DNA of 64,000 nucleotides from Rhizobium sp. P32RR-XVIII (GTDB taxonomy: Bacteria > Pseudomonadota > Alphaproteobacteria > Rhizobiales > Rhizobiaceae), in the NCBI RefSeq assembly GCF_012641395.1, contig NZ_JABAIH010000009.1:162810-226809 (forward strand). The letters run 5' to 3'. Both the position numbers and the translations under genes were made by a program. The notes under the pieces are model-generated. The model was not told the DNA's origin, made no database searches, and was given only the letters and a program-made list of their open reading frames with translations. Shown here one piece after another: positions 17,224-25,762 of this stretch (the stretch's first letter is position 1; every line of letters begins with the position of its first letter).

Positions 17224-17520
17224 TTAGAGACGTTCGATCCTCGTTGCCCGGATGACAATCTCCTCCTGATGAAGGCGAACCTCCAAATCTTTGCGGTAGG
17301 ACGTCCACCACGCGCGGTCGAGCTCGTCAATCATCACTTCAACGACGACGATACGATCCTCCTCAATAGAACCGTCACCCTCCCATAAGCCTTCGGCAGG
17401 TGCGTTGACGTGCATGGTCGCTCCTCCGAAATTCTCCGTGAGTTCCGACCGAATGACGTCAAAGTTGGCGCGACTGCTTTCTCCCGTCCTCGGGAGAAGA
17501 ATTTCTATGAGATATGACAT
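17224..17520 (-). CDS. Conserved hypothetical protein next to YsnF, 98 aa
   Basis: Begins MSYLIEILLPRTG and contains LWEGDGSIEEDRIVVVEVMI and a central YRKDLEVRLHQEEIVIRATR. The layout is alternating beta-strand and helix, with no signal or membrane segment. Small proteins like this stand beside YsnF-type genes in rhizobia; the function is unknown. The promoter at 17530-17554 would start the mRNA only a few nt before this ATG, which excludes the in-frame ATG further up and makes the transcript nearly leaderless. Confidence 0.7.
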   Translation of the reverse strand: MSYLIEILLPRTGESSRANFDVIRSELTENFGGATMHVNAPAEGLWEGDGSIEEDRIVVVEVMIDELDRAWWTSYRKDLEVRLHQEEIVIRATRIERL

Positions 17521-17529
17521 GCCGCGCCC

Positions 17530-17554
17530 AACCACTCCGCGCATCGAATGTTCC
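17530..17554 (-). promoter_or_regulatory. EcfG-type promoter directly on top of the 98-aa gene
   Basis: Minus strand GGAAC (17550-17554), 16-nt spacer, GGTT (17530-17533). The expected start of transcription is near 17523, 3 nt before the ATG at 17520. Confidence 0.65.
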
Positions 17555-17789
17555 AGCAGCGCAGGACTGCTTCATTGTCTCGCTTTAGCGGGAAAAGAGG
17601 TTCCGCGTGGCTGCGACGCGCAGGTCCTCGTCGACGACGGAGGCTAAATTGAACAGAGCCTCGCGGCTTGCCTTCCAGGCATGCGCAGAGTCCGGCGGCA
17701 TGATGAACCGTGGCCCAGCCGAAGCCCCTTCCGTTCTGGCCCAATCACGCCTCTCCCTCGGCCGCGCCGGCTGGTCGCAAACGATGAAC

Positions 17790-17814
17790 GGAACCGAGTT
17801 CGCTAGATCGCGTT
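17790..17814 (+). promoter_or_regulatory. EcfG-type promoter for the iron-permease-family gene
   Basis: GGAAC (17790-17794), 16-nt spacer, CGTT (17811-17814): a full consensus match, 30 nt before the ATG. Confidence 0.7.
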
Positions 17815-17843
17815 ATCAACGCTTCGAGTAACGTGAGGAAATC

Positions 17844-18278
17844 ATGAACGAAAACACCGGGTCTAAATTCTTTTCCAGATTCGCCACCGCCATAGCCGAT
17901 CTGTCCGGCAAGCCCGGCACGTTTGTAATTGCGGCGGCACTCGTTCTGATGTGGGCGATCTCCGGGCCGTTCTTCGGCTTCTCCGAGACGTGGCAGCTGG
18001 TCATCAATACCGGCACCACGATCATCACCTTCCTGATGGTCTTCGTCCTGCAGAACTCTCAAAACCGCGACGGCAAGGCTCTACAGGCCAAGCTCGACGA
18101 ACTGATCCTGACGTCGCAGGCGCAGAACACGTTCGTCGGCATCGAAAAGCTCGACGAGCAGCAGCTCCGCGAGGTGAGCAAAAGGCTTGCCGAAAAGGCC
18201 GACTGTGTCGAGGACGTTGCCGACGACAAGGCGGAGAAGAGGGAGTGGGAATCTCAGTCCGAGCCTTTAATTCCATAA
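17844..18278 (+). CDS. Low-affinity iron permease family protein, 144 aa
   Basis: Matches the short bacterial 'low affinity iron permease' family (PF04120): FATAIADLSGKPGTFVIAAA, WQLVINTGTTIITFLMVFVL, then the conserved QNSQNRDGKALQAKLDEL and a helical cytoplasmic tail. Two membrane helices (about 25-45 and 52-72). Iron transport by bacterial members is not proven; the name comes from yeast Fet4. Strong GTGAGGAA site before the ATG. The direct promoter makes it a likely GSR gene. Confidence 0.85.
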   Translation: MNENTGSKFFSRFATAIADLSGKPGTFVIAAALVLMWAISGPFFGFSETWQLVINTGTTIITFLMVFVLQNSQNRDGKALQAKLDELILTSQAQNTFVGIEKLDEQQLREVSKRLAEKADCVEDVADDKAEKREWESQSEPLIP

Positions 18279-18310
18279 TATACCAATGTCGCCGGAATTG
18301 AATTGATAGG

Positions 18311-18600
18311 TCTGCGGTTCGACCCTTCAACAGCGAATGAAACGCGGATTGGTGACGCCATAGACGGCTCGCCCGGTCTAACGCTGGCGACGTTAGGCCC
18401 GGTGGCTTCGACCACGCCGGAAAGATCCGATCCTAGGTGAGGGGCAGGGGCTGCGGCAGTGCACTCTTGTCCGATCGGAGCCGGCCGTCCCAAGGGCACC
18501 AGCCGCGAAGACTTTGATGAGAATCTCGTTTTGGCCCGGCAAGGGTTTCTTGAGCACTTCCGAGCGGATGGGCCGAACTCGTGCAAGGGATATATGCGGT
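18311..18600 (-). pseudogene. Zinc-type alcohol dehydrogenase/quinone reductase N-terminal remnant
   Basis: Pieces of the GroES-like domain of medium-chain dehydrogenases are readable in different frames: VLKKPLPGQNEILIKVFAAG, HLGSDLSGVVEATGPNVASV and YGVTNPRFI, then a stop. The catalytic and NAD-binding parts are absent. It follows an SDR C-terminal fragment on the same strand, so an SDR-MDR gene pair was lost here. Confidence 0.55.
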
Positions 18601-18684
18601 CATCACCGCATCAGAAGATCTCATGATGTTGCTATCCTTCGTGGGTTCATTCGGATGGCTCACTTCTTGTCGCAATCGACGCCT

Positions 18685-18760
18685 CGACCTTAAAGATTTG
18701 CTCATGCCGCCATCGATGATCAACTCGCCGCCGACGACAAAGGAGGCCTCGCCGGGGCGA
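18685..18760 (-). pseudogene. Short-chain dehydrogenase C-terminal fragment
   Basis: The minus strand reads GEASFVVGGELIIDGGMSKS, the classic last segment of SDR proteins. Nothing of the upstream SDR fold can be seen in the adjoining DNA. Confidence 0.5.
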
Positions 18761-18892
18761 GGAAGACGACCTTTGTTACTGCCGAGGAATCGCCAAACGA
18801 CTGACCGCTGCTTCGGACGCCGGACCGGGGACCCAAGAGACGCGTGGGAAGAGGAAGGCATCGGCGCGCTCGCGGTGATCGGCATCCGAAAA

Positions 18893-18925
18893 GCGCATCG
18901 CCCTTCTCGTCACAGGGCGATGCGC
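18893..18925 (-). terminator. Rho-independent terminator
   Basis: 12-bp perfect arms (GCGCATCGCCCT and complement) with a 9-nt loop; on the minus strand it is followed by TTTT. It lies 57 nt past the stop of the small exported protein gene. Confidence 0.75.
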
Positions 18926-18981
18926 AATTCTATTCGTCGCAGCGGCGGATCCTTCCCCCGCGCTGCAAAGGGCGGGCAGTT

Positions 18982-19242
18982 CTACCGGTAGCAAACGCGG
19001 GTCGACCTCGTGACCCATCTATCCTGGCGTTCGCTATAATATCGCTCTTTCTTCGTGTGGCAGGATGCCTTCTGCGGCCGGTCATGGTCGCGATAATAAC
19101 GAGGGTGGTACCGCGGGTTGCCGTGATCGCCGGAACCGACATAAACCCCGCCTGGTCCAACCCGGAAAACGGTCTCAGCGAGCGCTGCGGTACCGGTCAA
19201 TGCAGTAAGCGCAATGACGGCTGCGATTAAGAGCTTTCTCAT
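18982..19242 (-). CDS. Small exported Tyr/Arg-rich protein, 86 aa
   Basis: A signal peptide (MRKLLIAAVIALTALTGTAA, cut after ALA) exports a short mature part with FRVGPGGVYVG, then a His/Tyr/Arg-rich stretch (NPRYHPRYYRDHD) and two cysteines that could pair. Similar short periplasmic proteins occur widely in rhizobia with unknown role. The ATG at 19242 is chosen because it begins the signal peptide; the upstream extension overlaps a decayed small gene. Transcription probably starts at 19365-19390. Confidence 0.7.
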   Translation of the reverse strand: MRKLLIAAVIALTALTGTAALAETVFRVGPGGVYVGSGDHGNPRYHPRYYRDHDRPQKASCHTKKERYYSERQDRWVTRSTRVCYR

Positions 19243-19333
19243 GTTTCCAATCCAATCCAACGATCCGATTTGTCTAGACGGGTCGCCTCCGGCATCAACG
19301 TGGCTACCACAGTGACAATCAGAAGCTTTTCAT
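19240..19333 (-). pseudogene. Frameshifted tiny secreted/membrane peptide
   Basis: GTGAGGAAAG precedes an ATG at 19333 that runs into TGA after three codons. Adding one A to the AAAA run gives MKKLLIVTVVATLMPEATRL and an open frame of about 31 residues, whose stop would overlap the ATG of the next gene (ACATGA). It looks like the former first gene of the transcript. Confidence 0.35.
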
Positions 19334-19364
19334 TGCTCTTTCCTCACGTTGTAGTTGGAGGATC

Positions 19365-19390
19365 AACGAAGGACATAAGGAAACGGTTCC
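19365..19390 (-). promoter_or_regulatory. EcfG-type promoter, 17-nt spacer
   Basis: Minus strand GGAAC (19386-19390), 17-nt spacer, CGTT (19365-19368). It drives the small exported protein gene at 18982-19242. Confidence 0.65.
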
Positions 19391-19641
19391 ACGCTTGGCC
19401 TTCGGTCCGAACGAGGCGGGACGATCATCTGGTAGCGATAGTCGTTCAAGGAGTTCTGGGCGAACCAGTTTCCATTTGATGAGGGATGGGAGCGGTAAGT
19501 ATCACTCCCCTCAACACTAGCTACCCCAGTCCCTCAGCGTAGCCAAACCTCACGCGGCGGATGGCCGGGACGGCGCGCCCTGCAACTCGGTGGCCGCTAA
19601 ATATCAAGGTTTAGCGGGCGGCGGCACTTCACCAGAGAGCG

Positions 19642-19824
19642 TCAGTCGGGGATGTCCCGTGTATCCATGATGTCTGCGCCATGGACGCTTGCCGTCAACT
19701 CCGTCGTGTCGCCAGACATCGCTATTCCGAAGACGTAGAGCATGGCCGCGAGTACGATCCCCAAGGCAAGGACCGATGCGTTCCAGAAGGTGAAAACGGA
19801 AGATGTGGGATTTTTACCGGCCAT
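19642..19824 (-). CDS. Small single-pass membrane protein, 60 aa
   Basis: Begins MAGKNPTSSVFTFWN, followed by a hydrophobic helix (about residues 16-37, ASVLALGIVLAAMLYVFGIA) and a polar periplasmic tail. Similar short proteins are found in rhizobia without known function. No clear ribosome binding site stands before the ATG at 19824, but a full-consensus GSR promoter lies 30 nt upstream, which fixes the transcript start and supports this ATG. Confidence 0.65.
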   Translation of the reverse strand: MAGKNPTSSVFTFWNASVLALGIVLAAMLYVFGIAMSGDTTELTASVHGADIMDTRDIPD

Positions 19825-19853
19825 GAAGGGATTCCATTGTTTCTTGGCATCCA

Positions 19854-19878
19854 AACGAGTATTTCCATCAAGCGTTCC
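19854..19878 (-). promoter_or_regulatory. EcfG-type promoter for the 60-aa membrane protein
   Basis: Minus strand GGAAC (19874-19878), 16-nt spacer, CGTT (19854-19857): a full consensus match. Confidence 0.7.
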
Positions 19879-20189
19879 GCCTTGGGGCTTTGATCCGCCG
19901 CTACATCGGACCAAAGTTTTGCATTACTTCCGCGGCAGCTTACGTGCGCTTTTAGGAGACGCCGAACAGCTTTGCCAAGCTCTCGATAACAACAGCCAGC
20001 GCCAAGAGCGTGGCGAGTCCCATCGGCCAATCGCCCAGCCGGGCTCGCGCTAGGGTCGACTGAAAGCCCCGGCGGGGCCTGGGAAGCGGACGTCTCTCGC
20101 GGTTTAAAGATCTCTGCACCAGTCGTTCCCATGCCCAGGCTGCTACTCTTGAGCAAAACCTTCCCGCTGGAGAGCATCTCCTGGCGGCG

Positions 20190-20394
20190 TCGTGAACAGT
20201 CGGGCATTCTCTGCTCGACACTGCGTCGGAGAAACGCCCAAAAATCCGGCGAAAGGTGGCGCTGAACGCGCGATCGGAAACATATCCCCAGGGAAACGGC
20301 TATGGAGGATATCGGCTCACGGCCGCGGCGGAGCCGCGTGGCGGCGAGGTGCATCCGCCACCGTGCGAGGTAGTAGATCGGTGAAGCACCGACA
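20190..20394 (-). pseudogene. AraC-family HTH remnant, copy 2
   Basis: Minus strand YYLARWRMHLAATRLRRGRE, then PISSIAVSLG, then after one extra G in a GGGG run GYVSDRAFSATFRRIFG. This is the C-terminal AraC helix-turn-helix with one frameshift. The N-terminal sensor domain is missing. It matches copy 1 (9560-9755) base for base over long stretches, and both begin at the same residue. Confidence 0.65.
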
Positions 20395-20501
20395 CTCGCC
20401 GTAAAATGACAGACGAAAGCCGATCTCGACTAGAACGCGAGTTTAGCAAGCTCACCACGATGTAGCGGCCGTCCGGCGTCTCTAGAACGGCTTTTCCTTC
20501 T

Positions 20502-21034
20502 TCAAGCGTCGCCCTCTCTGCGAGGAGGGTCGACCTTTCGAAGGCTGAAGAAGTATCGCCGCTCGTCGCCTTCGACGACCATCATGCCGGCAAACGCGTT
20601 GTCGTCGATCCTTCGGAAGTAGTCGACGATCGGCTGGCGGTCGTAGACCATCGCGGCCGTCTCCTTGCCGTCGATCATGCGGAGCTTGACGGACGCCGTC
20701 GTTCCCGTGCGCGGAAGACCTTCTGCAGATATGAGAACCAGTTCCGGGCGACGAAGGTGCGCCCGAAGGGGGCGAGGCGGATCGCAGTCCTGACCGGAAC
20801 GAACGCCGGCTCGATCGGCACGAGACGTCCCGGCCGCCATTGGAAGAGCAAGGCGTCTGCGCGCAGATCCGGGTGGAATCGCTTCCCGAACCATTGAAGG
20901 TTCTCGAGGACGCCGTCCAGTGGATGCCCGGAAGGAATGCCGACGCCCCGCCAGAGGCCGATCATGTCGGCGGGCAGGACCGGCGGCAGCGACCGGAACC
21001 AGGCGATCTTCTTCGACTGCAGGTCGTCGGGCAT
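20502..21034 (-). pseudogene. GXWXG + DUF4334 protein with one frameshift
   Basis: Starts MPDDLQSKKIAWFRSLPPVL, with the GXWXG motif in IGLWRGVGIPSGHPLDGVLE and the LQWFGKRFHPD block. Near 20710 the frame must shift by one base to continue as TASVKLRMIDGKETAAMVYD and IVDYFRRIDDNAFAGMMVVE, the DUF4334 domain. The two parts together give the family's normal length of about 178 aa, so a single missing base in an ACGGGAAC context is the only damage. Function unknown. A second, worse-preserved member lies at 50100-50460. Confidence 0.7.
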
Positions 21035-21644
21035 CGTCTCTCCGAAGCATCGAAGGGTCGAGTGGGGTGCCGGACAGGTTGGGCGCTCGTCTGCCGTGTC
21101 GTTGGCCGCAGCGAGAAACCGAAAAAATCGCCGCGTTCACTATCCCTGTCATGTCCGGTTGACACGGCGCGCTCTCGGCGGAGGGAATGTCGATCGCTCG
21201 GAATGGTTCCGACGTTTCGGCAGCGTCGTCCCAGGGCCGTGGACTCGCAACCTCGACGAAAGTTCTCCCTACAGAAGGAGGACTCGCCATGGCATGAACA
21301 AACCGAAAGACGGCGCTCTCGGAACGACTGACCAGTCACCACGATGGGAAGGCCCGCAGAAGAATACGCGTCGCAGCCTGGCGAGGCTCGCTTCCGCATC
21401 ACCTGCAGCACGTCCAGGTCAATCGACGTCGGAAACCTCATCTAAACGCTACCACCCAAACTCACGACAGCCTGCGCTGCCGCGAAACGATTTCGCGTGC
21501 CTGCAGCCGTCGGGTGAAAGAGGGCGCTTCCCATGACGGGTCGAGCGCCCTCGGCTTGTCTGAAGATCCGAAGCGAGCCGCATTGTCCCGCCGCATTAGG
21601 CCCAGGCAGATCCCGCGCAATCCATGGGGCCACGGCCGAGGCGG
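21035..21644. other. Intergenic stretch, no gene seen
   Basis: Open frames on both strands lack ribosome binding sites and known domains. The region must contain the promoter of the GXWXG gene but no GGAAC-type site fits. Confidence 0.4.
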
Positions 21645-21848
21645 CTAGATTGCCCGGACGTTCTCGGCCTTCGACTTCCCGGTTTTCCGGTCTTGTCCGA
21701 GGTCGTAGGAGACCTTCTGTCCGTCGCGCAGGGGAGTGGAGCCCTGGACGGCGCTTACGTGGACGAAGACATCCTGGCCGCCGTCGTCGGGCGTGATGAA
21801 GCCGAAGCCCTTATCCTGGTTGAAAAATTTGACGGTGCCGTTCGCCAC
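21645..21848 (-). CDS. cspA: Cold-shock domain protein, 67 aa
   Basis: A single cold-shock OB fold binding single-stranded RNA/DNA. Both RNA-binding motifs are present: RNP1 KGFGFI (residues 13-18) and RNP2 VFVHVS (26-31). The length is that of CspA-family proteins. The ATG at 21848 follows GGAGAA. Which paralogue it is cannot be told. No promoter motif was identified in the upstream region. Confidence 0.93.
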   Translation of the reverse strand: MANGTVKFFNQDKGFGFITPDDGGQDVFVHVSAVQGSTPLRDGQKVSYDLGQDRKTGKSKAENVRAI

Positions 21849-22238
21849 TGAACTTCTCCTGGTGCGTGCGAGATGGAGTGCGATTCATAGACATCGATCG
21901 TTTCCTCCGCAACGTGATTTCGCGTTCCCTTCCCCGTGAGCAGCTCGCAGATCTAAGTGCGCTCGGCGTACCTGACCTTACGACCCGGTCGAGAAGCTCG
22001 GGAAACCGACCGTTTTCCTGGCCAGCTTCCTGAGTTGATGAAGCGGCAGGCGATCTGCATGTTTCCGATCTCGGAGTGCCCCGAGGGCCGATCGTCGCCA
22101 TTGCTCATTTTCTGTTCCCTCCCTGAGATCGTCGGCACGTAGCGCCCTTAGCTCCCTTGGGTGGGACTTTGTCCAATAGAACGTGTGGGCTTCGATGGAA
22201 CGATCATGAAGCAAGATTCGAGCCGCGACACCTGCGGC
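21849..22238. other. Intergenic stretch with a possible small-gene relic
   Basis: On the minus strand GGGAGGG stands before an ATG opening MSNGDDRPSGHSEIGNMQ, and a neighbouring frame then reads ADRLPLHQLRKLARKTVGFP. This looks like one short protein with a frame change, of no known family. The leader of cspA is also here. Confidence 0.35.
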
Positions 22239-23264
22239 TTATCGGCCGAAAATTGCATCGAGAATGGCAGCCACATCAAAGAGTTTCTCGCAGGCAGGAT
22301 CAAATCCGTGCCCTTGTGCCAGCTGCCGCGCCCAATTTACCGCCGCTCTGCCCCCCCAATCGTCAGGCGGATTACACAGAGTTTCCGACCTTGTGCCATG
22401 GTAGCGCTCGGCGACGAAATCATAAAAGGAACCGTTGACGTTCCGTAGGGCCGCGCCACCCTCGGTACCATGGAACCTCGCGCTTATGACGGCATCGCAT
22501 CCTGCATGCAAACGCCAGGAGCAGGCCAATCGAAGAACGGCACCCATCGCAAGTTCAATCGTCCCGACCGCAAAATCCTCGACCTCCGTTTCATCCTTGC
22601 GAAGTGGCAGTCCTTGGCGGAACAACCTGCCTTCGACTTTCGTGACGCTTGGAAAATCCAAGGTCCAAAGCCCAAGATCGGCCAGGTGGACCCCAAGATC
22701 CATCAGGCAACCGCCGCCAGAGAGCGACCTGTCGTAGAACCATCCCTTGTCCGGTCCGTAGGCATTGTGAAATACCAAGTCGGCGGCGAAGACGCTGCCC
22801 AGCTCTCCGGCCCGGATGATGTCGCGAATGCGGCGCATGCCGGCTGTGTGGCGATAAGATAAATCGACGTCCAGCAACCGGTCGGCCGCTCGTGCAGCTG
22901 CAATGACTGCCGCCACTTCGTCTTTCGAGCGGCCGAGCGGCTTCTGGCAAAAGACCGCGATGCCGCGACTGAGGGCTTCGATCGCTTGCTCTGCATGCAA
23001 GGCACTTGGGGTTGCAATGACCACTCCGTCGAGGCCATGCTGCAGCAAAGCGTTGCAAGAAGGAACGACCTCGGCCGATTTAGCCAGCTTGCGTGCTTCC
23101 TCCGCCATCTCCGCCGATGGGTCGCAAATTGCGACGGCATCGACCAGGCCAGTTTCCAGAAGCGACTTCATGCGGAGACGGCCGATCCAGCCGACGCCCA
23201 GAAATCCCAGACGCGTCGGGCGGGTATCGCCGCGAAGCCTTTCGGCCTTTGAAATCTTATTCAC
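22239..23264 (-). CDS. Gfo/Idh/MocA-family oxidoreductase, 341 aa
   Basis: NAD(P)-dependent sugar or cyclitol oxidoreductase. N-terminal Rossmann fold with GVGWIGRLRMKSLLETG, then FCQKPLGRSKDE, the family's EKP-type motif with Gln for Glu, and the catalytic-region GGGCLMDLGVHLADLGLW. The start is GTG at 23264, overlapping the stop of the upstream dehydrogenase (GTGA). The two-gene unit is divergent from the sugar cluster and probably part of it. Family members include myo-inositol 2-dehydrogenases, which would suit the inositol synthase at 36.3 kb; the substrate remains unproven. Confidence 0.88.
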   Translation of the reverse strand: MNKISKAERLRGDTRPTRLGFLGVGWIGRLRMKSLLETGLVDAVAICDPSAEMAEEARKLAKSAEVVPSCNALLQHGLDGVVIATPSALHAEQAIEALSRGIAVFCQKPLGRSKDEVAAVIAAARAADRLLDVDLSYRHTAGMRRIRDIIRAGELGSVFAADLVFHNAYGPDKGWFYDRSLSGGGCLMDLGVHLADLGLWTLDFPSVTKVEGRLFRQGLPLRKDETEVEDFAVGTIELAMGAVLRLACSWRLHAGCDAVISARFHGTEGGAALRNVNGSFYDFVAERYHGTRSETLCNPPDDWGGRAAVNWARQLAQGHGFDPACEKLFDVAAILDAIFGR

Positions 23265-24250
23265 GCGTACATCACCAATGCCTTGAGAAATCCATGGGGC
23301 CGGTCGCGCGTCATATCGAGCGCCTCGCCCAGCCGCTCCAGCGGAAGGTGGTGCGTATAAAGAACTGAGGGGTCAAACAGCCCCTCCTGAACCGCTTTAA
23401 CGGCATCGCGGATCCCTTGCACGTAAACGGAAGGGTCGCGCTCATGAGCATTGATGACGTCAAGTCCCCGCCAGTTCCAAAGCTGCATGTTGATCTGCCG
23501 CGGGCCGTCCTGATGATAGCCGGCAACAATGAGCCTTCCGCGTTCTTTCGTGAGTTCGCCGGCGAGATCGAGCGGCCATTGCTTGCCGACGGCCTCGATA
23601 ACGCAGTCGCAGAAGCGGCCGCCGGTAAGCGCCTTGACCTCCTCGATGATTCGCCAATGATCATCGATGGGGATAGTTTCTGACGCACCCATGCGCTTTG
23701 CCAGGTCCAGCGAGAATTGCCGGCGGGACATGGCGATCACGCGCGCCCCGGCCAAGACTGCGAGCTGCGTCAGCAGTGCACCCAGGAAGCCGATCCCGAC
23801 AATCGCGACGGTCTGGCCGGCTCCGATGAGGCTGCGTTTAAAGATGTTCATCGCGCAGCCAAGCGGTTCCCCCGGAAAGGGCTGACCAGCAAGTTGGTCC
23901 GGCAGCCGCACCACGGCATTTTTATCCGCGAGGTCGTGGGTCGCATAGGCGTGATAGCTGAGCGCGGCGACACGATCCCCGACGAAAAGATCTTCGACAT
24001 CCGCCCCGACCGCGTCGATGATGCCCCAACCTTCGTGTCCCAGGCCGCCGGGTTCTGTCGGAAACGTCATCCATTTGGCCCCGGCCCACGGTGTGAGGCT
24101 CGAAGCGCAGACACCGCAGCCTTCGAGTGCGACGCGCACCTGGCCGGCGGCCGGTTCGGGAAGCGGCAGGGTGTCGACTCTCATCTGGCCAGCACCCGTA
24201 ACCACCGCAGCCTTCATCCGAGATGGCAGCGCCGATGTCACGATGTTCAT
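23261..24250 (-). CDS. Zinc-dependent alcohol/polyol dehydrogenase (MDR), 329 aa
   Basis: A medium-chain dehydrogenase with the catalytic-zinc cysteine in GCGVCASSLTPW, the GHEGWG zinc-ligand histidine/glutamate motif, and a Rossmann motif (VGIGFLGALLTQLAVLAGA). No structural-zinc cysteine cluster is apparent. The ATG at 24250 follows GAGGAGG; the same frame stays open upstream to 24640 but that part has no site or homology. It overlaps the Gfo/Idh gene by 4 nt. It likely oxidises a sugar or cyclitol intermediate of the adjacent cluster. Confidence 0.85.
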   Translation of the reverse strand: MNIVTSALPSRMKAAVVTGAGQMRVDTLPLPEPAAGQVRVALEGCGVCASSLTPWAGAKWMTFPTEPGGLGHEGWGIIDAVGADVEDLFVGDRVAALSYHAYATHDLADKNAVVRLPDQLAGQPFPGEPLGCAMNIFKRSLIGAGQTVAIVGIGFLGALLTQLAVLAGARVIAMSRRQFSLDLAKRMGASETIPIDDHWRIIEEVKALTGGRFCDCVIEAVGKQWPLDLAGELTKERGRLIVAGYHQDGPRQINMQLWNWRGLDVINAHERDPSVYVQGIRDAVKAVQEGLFDPSVLYTHHLPLERLGEALDMTRDRPHGFLKALVMYA

Positions 24251-24655
24251 GGACAATCCTCCTCGAGCAACACCTATTGCGGCTTTGCGGCAATTCAACC
24301 GGCACTCAATTGTACACCGCTTTGTATCCTGACCCGCTGGGCAATAAGATAATCCCTCAGTTTGGCAGAAACCGGCGTCGCAACCTGTTGCGGCCAAGGC
24401 GGGACGATACGTCCCGTGCTTGTCTTGCCGGCAAAAGGCCCCAAGTCTTGTTTGTGACGATCGGTCTGTCTCCCGACTGATCGTGCTTTCCCATCGAGAA
24501 CTTCCACCGGGATAACAGGTTCCACGGTCACCGACATCGAGTTCAAAGATGTCATTGATGATGTCATTGAAAAAGATGTCCTCGATGAAGGAACAAAGCT
24601 TAGGGCGTAATGTTCGGCCGGGGAATGTCGTCTCTTTCACACCCTAGGATGAGCC
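24251..24655. other. Divergent promoter region of the sugar cluster
   Basis: About 400 bp between the leftward dehydrogenase pair and the rightward epimerase operon. It holds imperfect direct repeats of GATGTCATTGA (about 24545-24590). No GGAAC-type promoter was found, so this cluster is probably under another control. Confidence 0.45.
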
Positions 24656-25762
24656 ATGCGACGAGTTCTTGTCACGGGAGGCTGCGGATTTATAGGCCGC
24701 CATGTCATCGAAGAATTGCTCAGCAACTCTTATGATGTTCGCGCGCTGGACGCGCTGATTGACCAGGTTCACGCCGACGCCGAGCTAGCCATTCCCAAGC
24801 AGGTCGAACTGGTATGCGCCGATATTCGCGACAAGGCTAAAGTCCGTGAAGCGCTGGAGGATGTCGATGGCGTCATCCATCTGGCTGCGGAGGTAGGCGT
24901 CGGCCAATCGATGTATGAAATTGCCCGCTATGTCGGCAGCAACGATTTTGGTACCGCGGTCCTTCTCGAGGCCATGATCGGTCTGCGCGTCAAGCGCATT
25001 GTCGTCGCCTCCTCGATGAGCGTCTATGGCGAAGGCTCGTATGTCACGCTGGATGGTGACCGCCTTGGCTTCATCCGCCGCAATGGCGCGCAGATCAAGG
25101 CCGGAAAATGGGAGCCGCTTGGACCAAACGGCGAAACGCTGACGCCGGTCGCGACCGATGAGGAAAAGCCAGCGGACCTTGCCTCCATCTACGCCCTGAC
25201 GAAATTCGCTCAGGAGCGTCAGGTGCTGATCTTCGGCGAAGCCTACGGGGTCGAAGCGGTGGCGCTTCGCCTTTTCAACGTCTTCGGTGCCGGGCAGGCG
25301 CTTTCAAATCCCTATACCGGAGTCCTGGCCAATTTCGCCTCTAGACTGGCCAACCGGCAACCGCCAATGATCTTCGAAGACGGACGGCAGGGTCGCGATT
25401 TCGTGCATGTACGCGACGTGGCTCGCAGTTTCCGCCTCGCACTAGAACAGCCCCGTGCGACCGGTCATGTCATCAACATCGGCAGCGGCCAAGCCTACAC
25501 GATCACCGAAGTCGCCACGTTCCTGGCAGAGGCCATGGGCCTGCCCGAGATAGCCCCGGAAATCCTGGGTAAGGCACGCTCAGGCGATATTCGCAACTGC
25601 TTCGCCGATATTTCGAAGGCACGTGAGCTGCTGGGATTCGAGCCACAACACCGGCTCGAGAACTCGCTCGGCCCCTTTGCCGAATGGGTCCGAAGCAGCG
25701 GTGCGATTGACCGCAGTGCCGAGATGAAACGGCAACTCGAAGAGCGGGGACTGGTGTCATGA
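24656..25762 (+). CDS. NAD-dependent epimerase/dehydratase, 368 aa
   Basis: Extended SDR of the sugar-nucleotide type: NAD-binding GGCGFIGRHVIEELL at the N-terminus, the catalytic serine region VVASSMSVYGEG and the YALTK (YxxxK) pair, then RLFNVFGAGQALSNPYTG and the conserved GRDFVHVRDVA. It is similar in build to UDP-glucose/GlcNAc 4-epimerases and dTDP-glucose dehydratase-like enzymes; the exact substrate cannot be assigned. First gene of an eight-gene operon; its stop overlaps the next start by 4 nt. GGATGAG precedes the ATG. Confidence 0.88.
   Translation: MRRVLVTGGCGFIGRHVIEELLSNSYDVRALDALIDQVHADAELAIPKQVELVCADIRDKAKVREALEDVDGVIHLAAEVGVGQSMYEIARYVGSNDFGTAVLLEAMIGLRVKRIVVASSMSVYGEGSYVTLDGDRLGFIRRNGAQIKAGKWEPLGPNGETLTPVATDEEKPADLASIYALTKFAQERQVLIFGEAYGVEAVALRLFNVFGAGQALSNPYTGVLANFASRLANRQPPMIFEDGRQGRDFVHVRDVARSFRLALEQPRATGHVINIGSGQAYTITEVATFLAEAMGLPEIAPEILGKARSGDIRNCFADISKARELLGFEPQHRLENSLGPFAEWVRSSGAIDRSAEMKRQLEERGLVS

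Noticed and set aside
24251..24640. 130-codon in-frame N-terminal extension of the zinc dehydrogenase
   Set aside because: The internal ATG at 24250 has a GAGGAGG site and the domain begins there; the extension has no homology and covers the divergent promoter region.
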